NCBI RefSeq assembly: GCF_025947225.1
Contig: NZ_CP110005.1
Location: 1,302,001-1,366,000, forward strand
Source of the DNA: Flavobacterium sp. N2270
Lineage (GTDB): Bacteria > Bacteroidota > Bacteroidia > Flavobacteriales > Flavobacteriaceae
Reading direction: 5' to 3'
DNA length: 64,000 bases
In this document: positions 17,850 through 26,901 of the stretch, in pieces
How positions within the stretch are numbered: the stretch's first letter is position 1
Layout of the letters: each line of letters starts with the position of its first letter
Notes under the pieces: generated by a model
Databases searched by the model: none
What the model saw: the letters and a program-made list of their open reading frames with translations, nothing else
Told to the model about the DNA's origin: nothing
Translations under genes and position numbers: made by a program

Positions 17850-19135
17850 TGTTATATAAAAGAAGTAGCGAATTATTTGTTGAAGCAAATAAGGTTATAC
17901 CTGGTGGTGTAAATTCTCCAGTTAGAGCGTTTAAAGGAGTGGGAGGAACACCTATTTTTATCAAAGAGGCAAAAGGAGCTTATTTATATGATGAAGATGG
18001 GAATAAGTTTATAGACTATATTAATTCTTGGGGACCAATGCTTTTAGGTCACGCTTTTGAGCCAGTTGTAAATGCGGTTATTGAAAGAGCTAAAAAAGGA
18101 ACTTCTTTTGGAACTCCTACTGAATTGGAAACAAAAATCGCTGAATTAGCGGTTTCTATGGTTCCAAATATCGATAAAATTAGATTTGTCAATTCAGGTA
18201 CAGAAGCGTGTATGAGTGCTGTAAGATTAGCTCGTGGGTATACAAAAAAGGATAAAATCATTAAATTTTCAGGTTGCTATCATGGTCATTCCGATTCATT
18301 TTTAATTGCTGCCGGTAGTGGTTTAAGTACTTTTGGAGTTCCAAATAGCCCAGGAGTTACTGAAGGAACAGCAAAAGACACATTATTAGCAAATTATAAT
18401 GATATTGAAAATGTAAAAGCTTTATTTGAAGCCAATAAAAATGAAATTGCTGCCATTATAATTGAACCTGTTGCAGGAAATATGGGTTGTATACCTCCAA
18501 TGGAAGGTTTTTTAAACGATTTAAGAACAGTTTGTAATGATAATGATGCATTGCTTATTTTTGATGAAGTGATGACAGGATTCAGGTTGTCAAAAGGTGG
18601 TGCGCAAGAACTGTATGGAGTTAATGCTGATATTGTTTGTTTTGGTAAAGTTATTGGTGGAGGCCTTCCAGTGGGTGCTTTTGCAGCTCGTAATGAGATA
18701 ATGAATTACTTATCTCCAATTGGTCCAGTTTATCAAGCAGGAACCTTGTCAGGTAATCCTTTAGCTATGGCTGCCGGACTTGAAATGTTGAAAAGCATTA
18801 ATCAAGATAAAGAATTATTTATTCGATTAGAAGAAAAAACAAAATACTTAGAAGAAGGAATTAGAGAAAAACTAATTAATAATAAGGTTGATTTTACGAT
18901 TAACAGAGTGGGTTCAATGATATCGGTACATTTTGATAAGAATAAAGTGTATGATTTTGAAACGGCTAAAAATGGGGATAATGATTTATTTAAAAAATTC
19001 TTCCATGGGTTGCTTTCAAAAGGTATTTACATTGCTCCTTCGGCTTATGAAACTTGGTTTATTACAGATGCTCTAAGTTATGAAGATTTAGACTATACTA
19101 TTAAATGTGTGGATGAAGTTACAAAAGAATTTTAA
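17849..19135 (+). CDS. hemL: Glutamate-1-semialdehyde 2,1-aminomutase
   Basis: 428 aa, full family length. Class III PLP aminotransferase fold: [45 protein letters not shown] and the PLP lysine at K267 in [14 protein letters not shown]. It converts glutamate-1-semialdehyde to 5-aminolevulinate, the last step of the C5 route into heme. The start codon overlaps the previous stop (TAATG), indicating translational coupling. A strong terminator follows, closing the three-gene operon. Confidence 0.96.
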   Translation: MLYKRSSELFVEANKVIPGGVNSPVRAFKGVGGTPIFIKEAKGAYLYDEDGNKFIDYINSWGPMLLGHAFEPVVNAVIERAKKGTSFGTPTELETKIAELAVSMVPNIDKIRFVNSGTEACMSAVRLARGYTKKDKIIKFSGCYHGHSDSFLIAAGSGLSTFGVPNSPGVTEGTAKDTLLANYNDIENVKALFEANKNEIAAIIIEPVAGNMGCIPPMEGFLNDLRTVCNDNDALLIFDEVMTGFRLSKGGAQELYGVNADIVCFGKVIGGGLPVGAFAARNEIMNYLSPIGPVYQAGTLSGNPLAMAAGLEMLKSINQDKELFIRLEEKTKYLEEGIREKLINNKVDFTINRVGSMISVHFDKNKVYDFETAKNGDNDLFKKFFHGLLSKGIYIAPSAYETWFITDALSYEDLDYTIKCVDEVTKEF

Positions 19136-19136
19136 T

Positions 19137-19166
19137 AAAAAAATCCCAATCAATTGATTGGGATTT
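19137..19166. terminator. Bidirectional terminator between hemL and a convergent small gene
   Basis: AAAAATCCCAATC and GATTGGGATTTTT form a long stem with A and T runs on both sides, so it can serve hemL (plus) and the minus gene ending at 19171. Confidence 0.88.
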
Positions 19167-19170
19167 TTTA

Positions 19171-19497
19171 TTAATAAGTTAATTTTTTTAATAACTCTTT
19201 ATTATTTGAAATCTTAGCAAATTCTTCTTTTCCTAAAATAGACTCTAGTTTAGAAGATATCTTTCTTGATAACATAATTCTTGATTCTTCATCATTTTTT
19301 TCTGTAAGTGAAGAATGCTTTTGTATAAATACATTATAAAGCTCTTTTGTTTTTTGGTCGTCAATTTTTATATTATCAGACAAAAGTGTAAGATCTTTTT
19401 TAGCTAAAGTTTTCACATCTTCTCTGCTTGTTTCTTGTGCATTAACTGAAAAGCTAAAAGCAAATAATAAAATAAATAAAGAAATAATTTTTTTCAT
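19171..19497 (-). CDS. Small secreted protein of unknown function
   Basis: 108 aa from the ATG at 19497; an upstream start nine codons earlier would precede the signal peptide with a charged stretch and is less likely. Signal peptide MKKIISLFILLFAFSFSVNAQ, then a short, charged, mainly helical mature part (about 87 residues) with ETSREDVKTLAKKDLTLLS and LGKEEFAKISNNKELLKK. Size, periplasmic location and the late 'LGKEEFAKI' segment resemble its neighbour at 19571, whose equivalent is LTPEQMEKFEKM, so a distant Spy-like relationship is possible. Not recognised as a named family. It has its own promoter. Confidence 0.75.
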   Translation of the reverse strand: MKKIISLFILLFAFSFSVNAQETSREDVKTLAKKDLTLLSDNIKIDDQKTKELYNVFIQKHSSLTEKNDEESRIMLSRKISSKLESILGKEEFAKISNNKELLKKLTY

Positions 19498-19526
19498 TTT
19501 GATTTTTTTATAGTTATAAGTCAAAA

Positions 19527-19557
19527 CAAAAATAAACTAAAATTGTTTTGCAACCAA
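19527..19557 (-). promoter_or_regulatory. Promoter of the small secreted protein gene
   Basis: Reading minus: TTG (19557-19555), a 20-nt spacer and TATTTTTG (19534-19527), an exact fit to the Bacteroidota consensus, with a 29-nt leader to the ATG at 19497. Confidence 0.6.
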
Positions 19558-19570
19558 ATAAAGATATTAA

Positions 19571-19996
19571 TTACTTTTTAGGTTCCGATTTTCTTTCTCT
19601 TTTTTGCATTCTATTTGGCTTGTCTTCTTTCATTTTTTCAAATTTTTCCATTTGCTCAGGAGTAAGAATTTTTTTCAACTTAGCCTTCATTTCAATTTGA
19701 TTGTCCAATCTTTTGTTTTTCATTTCAAATCGTTCTTCTTTTGAAGGTTTTTCTTCTTTTTCCTTCTTAGATTTCATTTCAGCTCTCTTTCCTTCCATTT
19801 TCTTTCCTTCTTCAAGATATAAAGCGGTTAGTTCTTTTTGTTGTTTAGCATTTAGATCTAATTCTAAAGTCATTTTTTTAACTTTTAATTCAGTTCTTTG
19901 CTCAATAGTTAATTGATCGTCTCCTTTTTGTTCTCTCTTTTGCGATACAGCAATCATCGAAACTGATAATAAAGCTGCTAAAAATAATTTTTTCAT
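19571..19996 (-). CDS. Spy/CpxP-like periplasmic protein
   Basis: 141 aa. Signal peptide MKKLFLAALLSVSMIAVSQ, then a very charged helical protein rich in Lys, Glu and Met. The two LTxxQ-type repeats typical of Spy/CpxP chaperones are present in relaxed form: LDLNAKQQKELTALYLE (about 50-66) and ILTPEQMEKFEKM (about 110-122), separated by a Lys/Glu-rich segment. Proteins of this kind bind unfolded or membrane-stress clients in the periplasm. The C-terminal tail (KPNRMQKRERKSEPKK) is strongly basic. It lies 73 nt upstream of the small secreted gene on the same strand, but that gene has its own promoter. Confidence 0.75.
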   Translation of the reverse strand: MKKLFLAALLSVSMIAVSQKREQKGDDQLTIEQRTELKVKKMTLELDLNAKQQKELTALYLEEGKKMEGKRAEMKSKKEKEEKPSKEERFEMKNKRLDNQIEMKAKLKKILTPEQMEKFEKMKEDKPNRMQKRERKSEPKK

Positions 19997-20073
19997 AAGT
20001 TTATATTTTTTAATTGTTATATGATTAAGACAGTCAAAATTTATAAAGGTTTAATTATTAAGAAAACTTTATG

Positions 20074-20112
20074 AAAAAAAGAGCATTCAAGTTAATGAAT
20101 GCTCTTTTTTTT
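20074..20112 (-). terminator. Terminator downstream of lysS
   Basis: AAAAAAGAGCATTCA and TGAATGCTCTTTTTT form a long stem, flanked by A and T runs, between lysS (stop at 20170) and the Spy-like gene. It can work on both strands; lysS is the only gene running into it. Confidence 0.88.
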
Positions 20113-20169
20113 GACTTACTTCAAGTCTTTTATCTTTCAGTGAAGCGGTCTATTGTCTTTTATCGGAAG

Positions 20170-21867
20170 CTATTTTCCTAAATACTCGGCAATTTTATTT
20201 TCGCCATCTACTTTTATCTTCATTAAGCCATGTTTGCTAATTCCTTTACTTGCAGCATCCCATTTTTTTCCGCTTAATTCGGCTTTTATTTTTAAATCAC
20301 CAATCGAAATTCCTTCATTTGCTTTTAAAATTTCAATAATATGTTTTTCGTCTTCTGTTAATTCTGGACCTTTTTTCTCAGGACGCATTTGAGGGAAGAA
20401 TAATACTTCTTGAATAGAAGGATTGTTTGTTAAGAACATTATTAATCGGTCCATTCCTATTCCTAACCCTGAAGTTGGAGGCATACCATATTCTAAAGCT
20501 CTTAAAAAATCTTCATCAATAATGCCATTTGCTTCGTCATCTCCTTTTGCAGATAATGCCATTTGAGCTTCAAAACGCTCTCTTTGGTCTATTGGGTCGT
20601 TTAATTCTGAATAGGCATTGGCAATTTCTTTGCCACAAACCATCAATTCAAAACGCTCTGTTAATTCAGGATTATCTCTATGTGCTTTACATAAAGGCGA
20701 CATTTCCTTTGGATAATCAGTAATAAAAGTGGGTTGAATAAAGTTTCCTTCACATTTTTCACCAAAAATCTCATCAATTAATTTTCCTTTACCCATGGTT
20801 TCATCAACAGCAATTCCCATTCCTTTTGCAGCTTCAAATAATTCAGCTTCTGTTTTTCCTGTAATGTCAAAACCTGTAAAGTTTTTAATAGCATCGGTCA
20901 TTGTAACTCTTGCGTATGGAGCTTTGAAACTTACTTTATGTGCTCCAAAAGTAGCGTCAGTAGTTCCATTCACTTCATTAGCGCAATGTTCTAATAAGTT
21001 TTCGGTCATTTCCATCATCCAATTGTAGTCTTTGTAGGCTACATAAATTTCCATTGCTGTAAATTCCGGATTATGTGTTCTGTCCATTCCTTCGTTACGG
21101 AAGTTCTTAGAAAATTCATAAACACCGTCAAAACCACCTACGATTAATCTCTTTAAGTATAATTCGTTGGCAATTCGCATATATAATGGAATGTCTAAAC
21201 TGTTATGATGTGTAATAAAAGGACGAGCAGCTGCACCACCAGGAATTGCTTGTAAGACTGGAGTTTCTACTTCCATGTAACCAGCTTGGTTAAAGAAAGT
21301 TCTCATAGCCGTAAATAATTTAGTTCTTTTTACAAAAACCTCTTTAACTTGAGGGTTTACAACTAAATCTACATAACGCATTCTGTATCTTAATTCAGGA
21401 TCAACAAATGCATCATGTGTATTTCCTTCTTCGTCTCTCTTTGGTAATGGTAACGGTCGCAAAGTTTTACTTAAAAATGTAAATTTGTCTACTCGTACCG
21501 ATTTCTCTCCAACTTTCGTTAAAAATAACTCTCCTTCAATTCCTATAAAATCACCTAAATCGGTTAATTTTCTAAAAACCTGATTATACATTGTTTTATC
21601 TTCGCCAGGACAAATTACATCTCTGTTAAAGTACAATTGAATTCTTCCTTCACTATCTTGTAACTCAACAAAAGAAGCTTTTCCCATGTCTCTGTCGCTC
21701 ATAATTCTTCCAGCCAAAATAACCTGTTTGCCTTCTTCAAAATTATCTTTAACCTGTTTTGAGGTATGATTAACGGGAAATAAGTCTGCAGGATAAGGAT
21801 TAATACCTAATTGACGCAAACTGTTTAACTTTTCTCTTCTGATAATTTCTTGTTCCGAAAGTTGCAT
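20170..21867 (-). CDS. lysS: Lysyl-tRNA synthetase (class II) with C-terminal extension
   Basis: 565 aa. OB-fold anticodon-binding domain at about 45-150 (VILAGRIMSDRDMGKASFVE), class II motif 2 FRNEGMDRTHNPEF at 256-269 and motif 3 GLGIGMDRLIMFL at 467-479. It charges tRNA-Lys with lysine. Bacterial LysS is normally about 500 aa; here the core ends with FFPQMRPE at about 498, followed by a 65-residue extension (TEDEKHIIEILKANEG ... GLMKIKVDGENKIAEYLGK) that reads like a small winged-helix domain. Such an extension is, to my knowledge, seen in related flavobacteria. Single-gene unit with its own promoter and terminator. Confidence 0.97.
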   Translation of the reverse strand: MQLSEQEIIRREKLNSLRQLGINPYPADLFPVNHTSKQVKDNFEEGKQVILAGRIMSDRDMGKASFVELQDSEGRIQLYFNRDVICPGEDKTMYNQVFRKLTDLGDFIGIEGELFLTKVGEKSVRVDKFTFLSKTLRPLPLPKRDEEGNTHDAFVDPELRYRMRYVDLVVNPQVKEVFVKRTKLFTAMRTFFNQAGYMEVETPVLQAIPGGAAARPFITHHNSLDIPLYMRIANELYLKRLIVGGFDGVYEFSKNFRNEGMDRTHNPEFTAMEIYVAYKDYNWMMEMTENLLEHCANEVNGTTDATFGAHKVSFKAPYARVTMTDAIKNFTGFDITGKTEAELFEAAKGMGIAVDETMGKGKLIDEIFGEKCEGNFIQPTFITDYPKEMSPLCKAHRDNPELTERFELMVCGKEIANAYSELNDPIDQRERFEAQMALSAKGDDEANGIIDEDFLRALEYGMPPTSGLGIGMDRLIMFLTNNPSIQEVLFFPQMRPEKKGPELTEDEKHIIEILKANEGISIGDLKIKAELSGKKWDAASKGISKHGLMKIKVDGENKIAEYLGK

Positions 21868-21887
21868 AATTTTGATTTTTAAGTGTG

Positions 21888-21918
21888 CAAAGATAGGTAT
21901 AAATTAAAAAACTGCCAA
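21888..21918 (-). promoter_or_regulatory. lysS promoter
   Basis: Reading minus: TTG (21918-21916), 20-nt spacer, TATCTTTG (21895-21888), 20 nt before the ATG at 21867. Both boxes fit the Bacteroidota consensus. Confidence 0.75.
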
Positions 21919-21981
21919 CTTTCAACTGAACACTGAATACTTTTTTAGGAAGCGTAAATTTTAGGCTTTTTTGGATTTGTA

Positions 21982-22067
21982 ATTCCTGCCATTCATTCTA
22001 TCTTTTTTGTCATCCTGAGCTTTTGCCGAAGGACAAAAAAGGATGCCATTTCTGTCAGGGCTATTAG
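21982..22067. repeat. Flavobacterial interspersed repeat, copy 1
   Basis: Begins ATTCCTGCC and ends TCAGGGCTATTAG. Inside, ATCTTTTTTGTC (22000-22011) pairs with GACAAAAAAGGAT (22032-22044) around the segment ATCCTGAGCTTTTGCCGAAG. The ends are shared with the shorter copy at 32303-32362. From memory, elements with ATTCCTGC...TCAGGGCTA ends and a central CTTTTTT/AAAAAAGGAT hairpin are scattered between genes in several Flavobacterium genomes. Not coding; lies between divergent lysS and lipB. Confidence 0.6.
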
Positions 22068-22079
22068 ATAAATCATTTG

Positions 22080-22087
22080 TATATTTG
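22080..22087 (+). promoter_or_regulatory. -7 promoter box of lipB
   Basis: TATATTTG, an exact TAnnTTTG match, 25 nt before the proposed GTG start at 22113. It supports that start over any codon further upstream. Confidence 0.55.
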
Positions 22088-22112
22088 TAAAATTAATTTT
22101 CAATACAATTCC

Positions 22113-22820
22113 GTGCTTCAAAATAAAAAAATAAAGCTTCAAGATTTAGGTAATAAAGACTATAAGGAAACTTGGGATTACCAAGAAGAGCTTTTTAAAG
22201 AAATTGTCGATTTAAAAATCAGAAACAGAAGAGAAGAACTACAACTTCAAACGCCAAATTATTTTTTGTATGTAGAGCATCCGCATGTTTATACATTGGG
22301 TAAAAGTGGTGATTTTTCTAATTTATTACTTTCAGAAAAACAATTAGCAGATAAAGGAGCAACTTTTTATAAAATCAATAGAGGAGGAGATATTACCTAT
22401 CACGGACCAGGACAAATTGTGGGTTATCCAATTCTTGATTTAGAAAATTTCTTTACCGATATTCATAAATATTTACGATTTTTAGAAGAAGCTATCATTT
22501 TAACTTTAGCAGAATACGGAATTCCCGCTACAAGAAGTGATGGTGAAACCGGAGTATGGTTAGGTGTAGGAACTCCATTTCCAAGAAAAATATGTGCAAT
22601 GGGAGTTAGAGCTTCACGTTGGGTAACTATGCATGGCTTTGCATTAAATGTAAATGCCGATTTAGGTTACTTTGATAATATTATTCCATGTGGTATAAAA
22701 GGAAAAGCGGTTACTTCGTTAAACGTAGAGCTTGGTGTAGAAAAAGTAAACGAACAAGAAGTTAAAGAAAAAATACTGAATCATTTTGCAGTTCTTTTTG
22801 AAGCGAAAATGGTTGACTAA
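22113..22820 (+). CDS. lipB: Octanoyl-[acyl-carrier-protein]-protein N-octanoyltransferase
   Basis: 235 aa from a GTG at 22113 (VLQNKKIKLQDLGNKDYKETW). The frame remains open to a TTG at 22077, but that lies upstream of the -7 box at 22080, so the GTG is preferred. LipB signature: GRGGDITYHGPGQIVGYPI at the active site, RSDGETGVWLG, KICAMGVRASRWVTMHGFAL with the catalytic Lys, and a later CGIKGKAVTSL. It transfers octanoate from ACP to the lipoyl domains of 2-oxoacid dehydrogenases and GcvH; LipA, encoded at the far end of this window, then inserts sulfur. Convergent with rnhB. Confidence 0.93.
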   Translation: MLQNKKIKLQDLGNKDYKETWDYQEELFKEIVDLKIRNRREELQLQTPNYFLYVEHPHVYTLGKSGDFSNLLLSEKQLADKGATFYKINRGGDITYHGPGQIVGYPILDLENFFTDIHKYLRFLEEAIILTLAEYGIPATRSDGETGVWLGVGTPFPRKICAMGVRASRWVTMHGFALNVNADLGYFDNIIPCGIKGKAVTSLNVELGVEKVNEQEVKEKILNHFAVLFEAKMVD

Positions 22821-22830
22821 TCAGTTATAG

Positions 22831-22874
22831 ATATCTCGTAGATACTCCATACATACCTCGTACATACCCCGTGT
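22831..22874. repeat. Four tandem 11-nt repeats
   Basis: Units ATATCTCGTAG, ATACTCCATAC, ATACCTCGTAC and ATACCCCGTGT follow one another without gaps between the 3' ends of lipB and rnhB. The consensus is about ATACCTCGTAC. The period is close to one helical turn of DNA. No flanking target-site duplication or gene. Confidence 0.65.
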
Positions 22875-22945
22875 AGTCTTTAGTGATTTTATAATTTGAT
22901 TTCTCCAGTAAGAAAATAAAAATTCAAGTTTTTAATGTACTAAAA

Positions 22946-23545
22946 TCAAATTTCTAACTTAAGCTGCTCTGGCAATAATTTAAATGTCATTCTGTGGTAT
23001 TTAGTTGTTCCATACTTTCTTATAGCTTCCCTGTGTTCCTTGGTAGGGTAGCCTTTGTTTTGTTTCCAATTATACATTGGATATTCTTCATGAATTTTAT
23101 CCATATAAGCATCTCTATAGGTTTTAGCTAAAACAGAAGCAGCTGCAATACTTATAAATTTACTATCTCCTTTGATTATTGTAGTGTATGGAATGTTTTT
23201 TAAAGGTTTAAATCTGTTTCCATCAACAATAATATGCTCGGGTTTTGGATTTAATTTAAGAATTGAATGTTGCATTGCTAAAATAGAAGCATTTAAAATA
23301 TTAATTTCATCTATAATTATTGGTTCAATATGGGTTACTCCAAAAGAAATAGCTTGTGAAATAATTAAAGGTTTTAAATTGTCTCTAATTTTTTCTGAGA
23401 TTTTTTTTGAGTCATTTAATAAGGGTAAATCAAAATCTTCAGGAAGTATTACGGCTGCTGCTGTTACAGGCCCCGCGAGACAACCTCTTCCAGCTTCGTC
23501 AGTTCCACATTCAATAATATTGTCTTTATAACATTTGCTTAACAT
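22946..23545 (-). CDS. rnhB: Ribonuclease HII
   Basis: 199 aa. RNase HII signature: [20 protein letters not shown] with the first catalytic Asp-Glu pair, [17 protein letters not shown] with the third acidic residue, [21 protein letters not shown] with the fourth. It cleaves the RNA strand of RNA-DNA hybrids and removes misincorporated ribonucleotides. The length is typical. Monocistronic, convergent with lipB. Confidence 0.96.
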   Translation of the reverse strand: MLSKCYKDNIIECGTDEAGRGCLAGPVTAAAVILPEDFDLPLLNDSKKISEKIRDNLKPLIISQAISFGVTHIEPIIIDEINILNASILAMQHSILKLNPKPEHIIVDGNRFKPLKNIPYTTIIKGDSKFISIAAASVLAKTYRDAYMDKIHEEYPMYNWKQNKGYPTKEHREAIRKYGTTKYHRMTFKLLPEQLKLEI

Positions 23546-23558
23546 ATCAATTTTTTGT

Positions 23559-23566
23559 CAAAAATA
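23559..23566 (-). promoter_or_regulatory. -7 promoter box of rnhB
   Basis: Reading minus, TATTTTTG matches TAnnTTTG, 13 nt before the ATG at 23545. No -33 TTG at the usual distance. Confidence 0.45.
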
Positions 23567-23744
23567 TAATTTTTCACGCAACCTTTCTGCGAATAATGCA
23601 TCTAATAAGTAAGATTGTTTCGTAAATTATAAGTTTAGCGCTAAAAAATTTAACAAAATTAATTACGAATATTCCGTAGTTTTATTTGGTTATTTAAGAA
23701 ATAATTAAGAAGTTTGCGAAATAACTAACTCAAATAAATTTAAT

Positions 23745-26700
23745 ATGAGATCGAAGTTTAAATGGATTTTTACGCTTATAATGGCGTTTTCAATGCAGTT
23801 TTCGTTCGCGCAAGAGAAAACTGTAACAGGTGTTGTGTCTGATGCATTAGGACCTTTAGGTGGGGCTAATGTTGTTGTTCAAGGAACAACTAATGGAACA
23901 ACTACAGATTTTGATGGAAATTACTCTATCAAAGCAAAACAAGGTGATGTATTAGTGTTTACATACACTGGTATGAAAAAAGGAACTGCTACTGTTGGTG
24001 CTTCTAGTGTAGTCAATATGATTATGGCTGAAGATATCTTAACGGGTGGTGAAGTTGTAGTAACAGGGGCTTTAGGTATTAAGCGTTCTGAAAAAGCAGT
24101 TACATATGCTGCACAATCTATTCAAGGTGAGTCTATGACTGAAGCTAGAGAATCAAATATTGTTAATGCGTTATCAGGTAAAATTGCTGGTGTGCAAGTT
24201 ACAAATTCTTCTGGAGCAGTTGGTTCGTCTTCAAGAGTAGTATTGAGAGGTAATGCTTCTATTACAGGTAACAACCAAGCGTTATTTGTTATTGATGGGG
24301 TTCCTTTCGATAATAGTAACTATGGAAATGCTGGTTCTAGTGGTGGTAGAGATTTACCTAATGGTGCTGCAAGTATTAACCCAGACGATATTGAGTCTAT
24401 TACGGTATTAAAAGGGCCTACTGCTGCTGCATTATATGGTCTTCGTGCAAGTAATGGTGTAATTTTAATTACTACTAAATCTGGAAAAAATAAAGATAAA
24501 TTTGAGGTTTCTTTTAACTCAAATATTACTTTTTCAAATCCTTTATTATTGCCAAATTACCAAAATTCTTATGGACAAGGTGCTACTAGTGACTATTTTG
24601 AGTTCGTAGATGGTGCTGGTGGTGGTTATAATGATGGTGTTGATGAAAGTTGGGGTCCTGCTTTAGATAGAGGTCTTTCTTTTATTCAATGGGATTCTTA
24701 TAAAAATGGTGGTCAACCAACTCCTTGGGTTTCACACCCAGACAACGTAAAAGACTTTTACGATACTGGAGTTTCTCAATCTAATAGTATTACTTTAAGA
24801 TCTGGTGGAGAAAACTCTAATTTCAGATTATCTATCGGTAATTCTGATGAAAAAGGTATGATTCCTTTTACTGACTTTAAGAAATTTAATGTTGGTCTTA
24901 ACGGAACAATGAAATTAGGTGAAAAATTAACTGCTGGGGTAAATGTAACTTACTTTAATAATAAGAGTAGTAACTTGCCTACTGTTGGTTATTCTGCTGG
25001 AAACGTTGTTCAACAATTTATCTGGTCAGCTCGTAATGTTAATTTTTCTGATTTAAGAGATTGGAGAAACTTACCATTAGCTGCTGAAGGTACTGCTGCT
25101 GAAGGTACTCCTTTAAACTGGAATACTATTTATCAAAATAACCCTTATTGGGCTCTAGAAATTAATAGAAATACATTTGATCAAGACAGAGTTACTGGTG
25201 CAACATACTTAAACTATAAGTTTACTGATGCGTTATCTGCAAATGGAAAAATTAGTATTGATCATTATTCTCAATTAGAAACTTTAAGAAATGAGGTTGG
25301 TACTAATGAGAATGCTGATGGTTATTATGCTGAAGTTTCAAGAAGATATTCTGAAATTAATGCTGAAGCAATTTTAACTTATAAAAAAGATTTATCTGAT
25401 AATTTTGGATTTAGTTTAAACGGAGGTATGAACTCTTTAAAAAGAATTTATACTGCTCAAGTGGGTGAATTAACAGGTGGTTTAGAGTTGCCAGGTTTAT
25501 TTACTTTAGGTAACGTTAAGTCTGGAACAACTCCAAATATTTCTAGTAATTATACTGAGCAAAGAATAAACTCTGTTTTCGGTTTTGGTCAATTGTCTTA
25601 TAAAAGTTATGCTTTCTTAGATTTCTCAGCTAGAAATGACTGGGCTTCTATTTTACCATCTCAAAACAATTCATTCTTTTACCCTGCAGTTTCTGCATCG
25701 GTAGTTTTATCTGATATGTTAGGATTTAATGATTCAAAATTAAATTACGTTAAATTAAGAGCTGGTTGGTCTAAAGTAGGTAGTACAGGTGCTTTGAACG
25801 CTTATAGTTTAAATAGAACTTATTCTTTAGGGAATAATAACTTCGGAACTCAATCTGCTGTTCCAAATACGCAATGGAATCCAAATATTAAACCAGAATC
25901 TGTAACTGGTACTGAATTTGGATTAGATATTACTGGATTTAGTAATAGATTACGTTTTTCTGCTACTTACTATAATCAAACAAGTACTGATTTGATTTTA
26001 CCATTACAAGTTGAGGCGGCTTCAGGGTTTACATCATCTTGGGAAAATGCAGGAGAAATGGTTAACAAAGGTATTGAACTTCAATTAGGAGGTACAATTG
26101 TTAAAAATGATAATTTCTCTTTCGATGTTGATTTAAACTTCGCTAAGAATACAAATGAGGTTACTGATTTAGGAGGAGCTGATGCTTATACTTTAGGTGG
26201 TCAATGGGGAATGGAATTACAAGCAAGACCAGGTGAAGCCTATGGAGCTATCGTTGGTTTTCCATATTCTAGAACTTCAGAAGGACAAATTATTTATGAA
26301 AATGGTTTACCTAAAGTAAATAACTCTGAATTAGTTGTTTTAGGTAATATTACTCCAGACTGGACAGGAGGAGCTAATTTTACTTTCAAATATAAAGGAT
26401 TTGATTTAAGCACTTTAGTTGATGCTAAAATGGGTGGAGAAATTTTCTCTATGTCATATATGTGGGGTAGATATGCTGGTACATTAGACGAAACTCTTAT
26501 TGGTCGTGAAACTGGTGTTGTTGGTGACGGTGTTGTTTCTGATGGTAGTGGAGGTTATGTTCCTAATACTACTGTAGTTTCTGCTAAATCTTTCAACCAA
26601 TATGCATATAATTATTCTAACTTTACAGAAAGCGGAATCTTTGATGCTTCTTACGTAAAATTAAGACAAGTTGTTCTTGGGTACTCTTTACCTAAAAAAT

Positions 26701-26891
26701 GGTTACAAGGTACTTTTATACAAGACTTCAAAGTGTCAGTTGTAGGTAGAAACTTAGCTATTCTTTATAAGAAAGCTCCACATATTGATCCAGAGACTGG
26801 ATTCAGTAACTCAAATGGTGAGCAAGGTCAAGAGTTTGGTCAATTACCATCTGCAAGAACATACGGATTTAATATTAATGTTAAATTTTAA
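23745..26891 (+). CDS. SusC/RagA-family TonB-linked outer-membrane transporter
   Basis: 1048 aa. Signal peptide 1-23 (FTLIMAFSMQFSFAQ). Residues 24-105 are the carboxypeptidase-regulatory-like domain (VTGVVSDALGPLGGANVVVQ, TTDFDGNYSI). The plug domain (about 105-260) has the family motif ALSGKIAGVQVTNSSG, VLRGNASITGNNQALFVIDG and LKGPTAAALYGLRASNGVI. The rest is the 22-strand barrel, ending in NVKF with a terminal aromatic. It imports a substrate, captured by the SusD partner 10 nt downstream, using TonB energy. No sigma/anti-sigma pair, hybrid two-component regulator, glycoside hydrolase or peptidase is next to it, so the substrate is open; oligosaccharide or peptide are both possible. Confidence 0.93.
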   Translation: MRSKFKWIFTLIMAFSMQFSFAQEKTVTGVVSDALGPLGGANVVVQGTTNGTTTDFDGNYSIKAKQGDVLVFTYTGMKKGTATVGASSVVNMIMAEDILTGGEVVVTGALGIKRSEKAVTYAAQSIQGESMTEARESNIVNALSGKIAGVQVTNSSGAVGSSSRVVLRGNASITGNNQALFVIDGVPFDNSNYGNAGSSGGRDLPNGAASINPDDIESITVLKGPTAAALYGLRASNGVILITTKSGKNKDKFEVSFNSNITFSNPLLLPNYQNSYGQGATSDYFEFVDGAGGGYNDGVDESWGPALDRGLSFIQWDSYKNGGQPTPWVSHPDNVKDFYDTGVSQSNSITLRSGGENSNFRLSIGNSDEKGMIPFTDFKKFNVGLNGTMKLGEKLTAGVNVTYFNNKSSNLPTVGYSAGNVVQQFIWSARNVNFSDLRDWRNLPLAAEGTAAEGTPLNWNTIYQNNPYWALEINRNTFDQDRVTGATYLNYKFTDALSANGKISIDHYSQLETLRNEVGTNENADGYYAEVSRRYSEINAEAILTYKKDLSDNFGFSLNGGMNSLKRIYTAQVGELTGGLELPGLFTLGNVKSGTTPNISSNYTEQRINSVFGFGQLSYKSYAFLDFSARNDWASILPSQNNSFFYPAVSASVVLSDMLGFNDSKLNYVKLRAGWSKVGSTGALNAYSLNRTYSLGNNNFGTQSAVPNTQWNPNIKPESVTGTEFGLDITGFSNRLRFSATYYNQTSTDLILPLQVEAASGFTSSWENAGEMVNKGIELQLGGTIVKNDNFSFDVDLNFAKNTNEVTDLGGADAYTLGGQWGMELQARPGEAYGAIVGFPYSRTSEGQIIYENGLPKVNNSELVVLGNITPDWTGGANFTFKYKGFDLSTLVDAKMGGEIFSMSYMWGRYAGTLDETLIGRETGVVGDGVVSDGSGGYVPNTTVVSAKSFNQYAYNYSNFTESGIFDASYVKLRQVVLGYSLPKKWLQGTFIQDFKVSVVGRNLAILYKKAPHIDPETGFSNSNGEQGQEFGQLPSARTYGFNINVKF

Positions 26892-26901
26892 TTAAAAAAC
26901 T

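Noticed and set aside
22831..22874. 11-nt repeats as a CRISPR array
   Set aside because: Units are contiguous without spacers, too short, and no cas gene is present.
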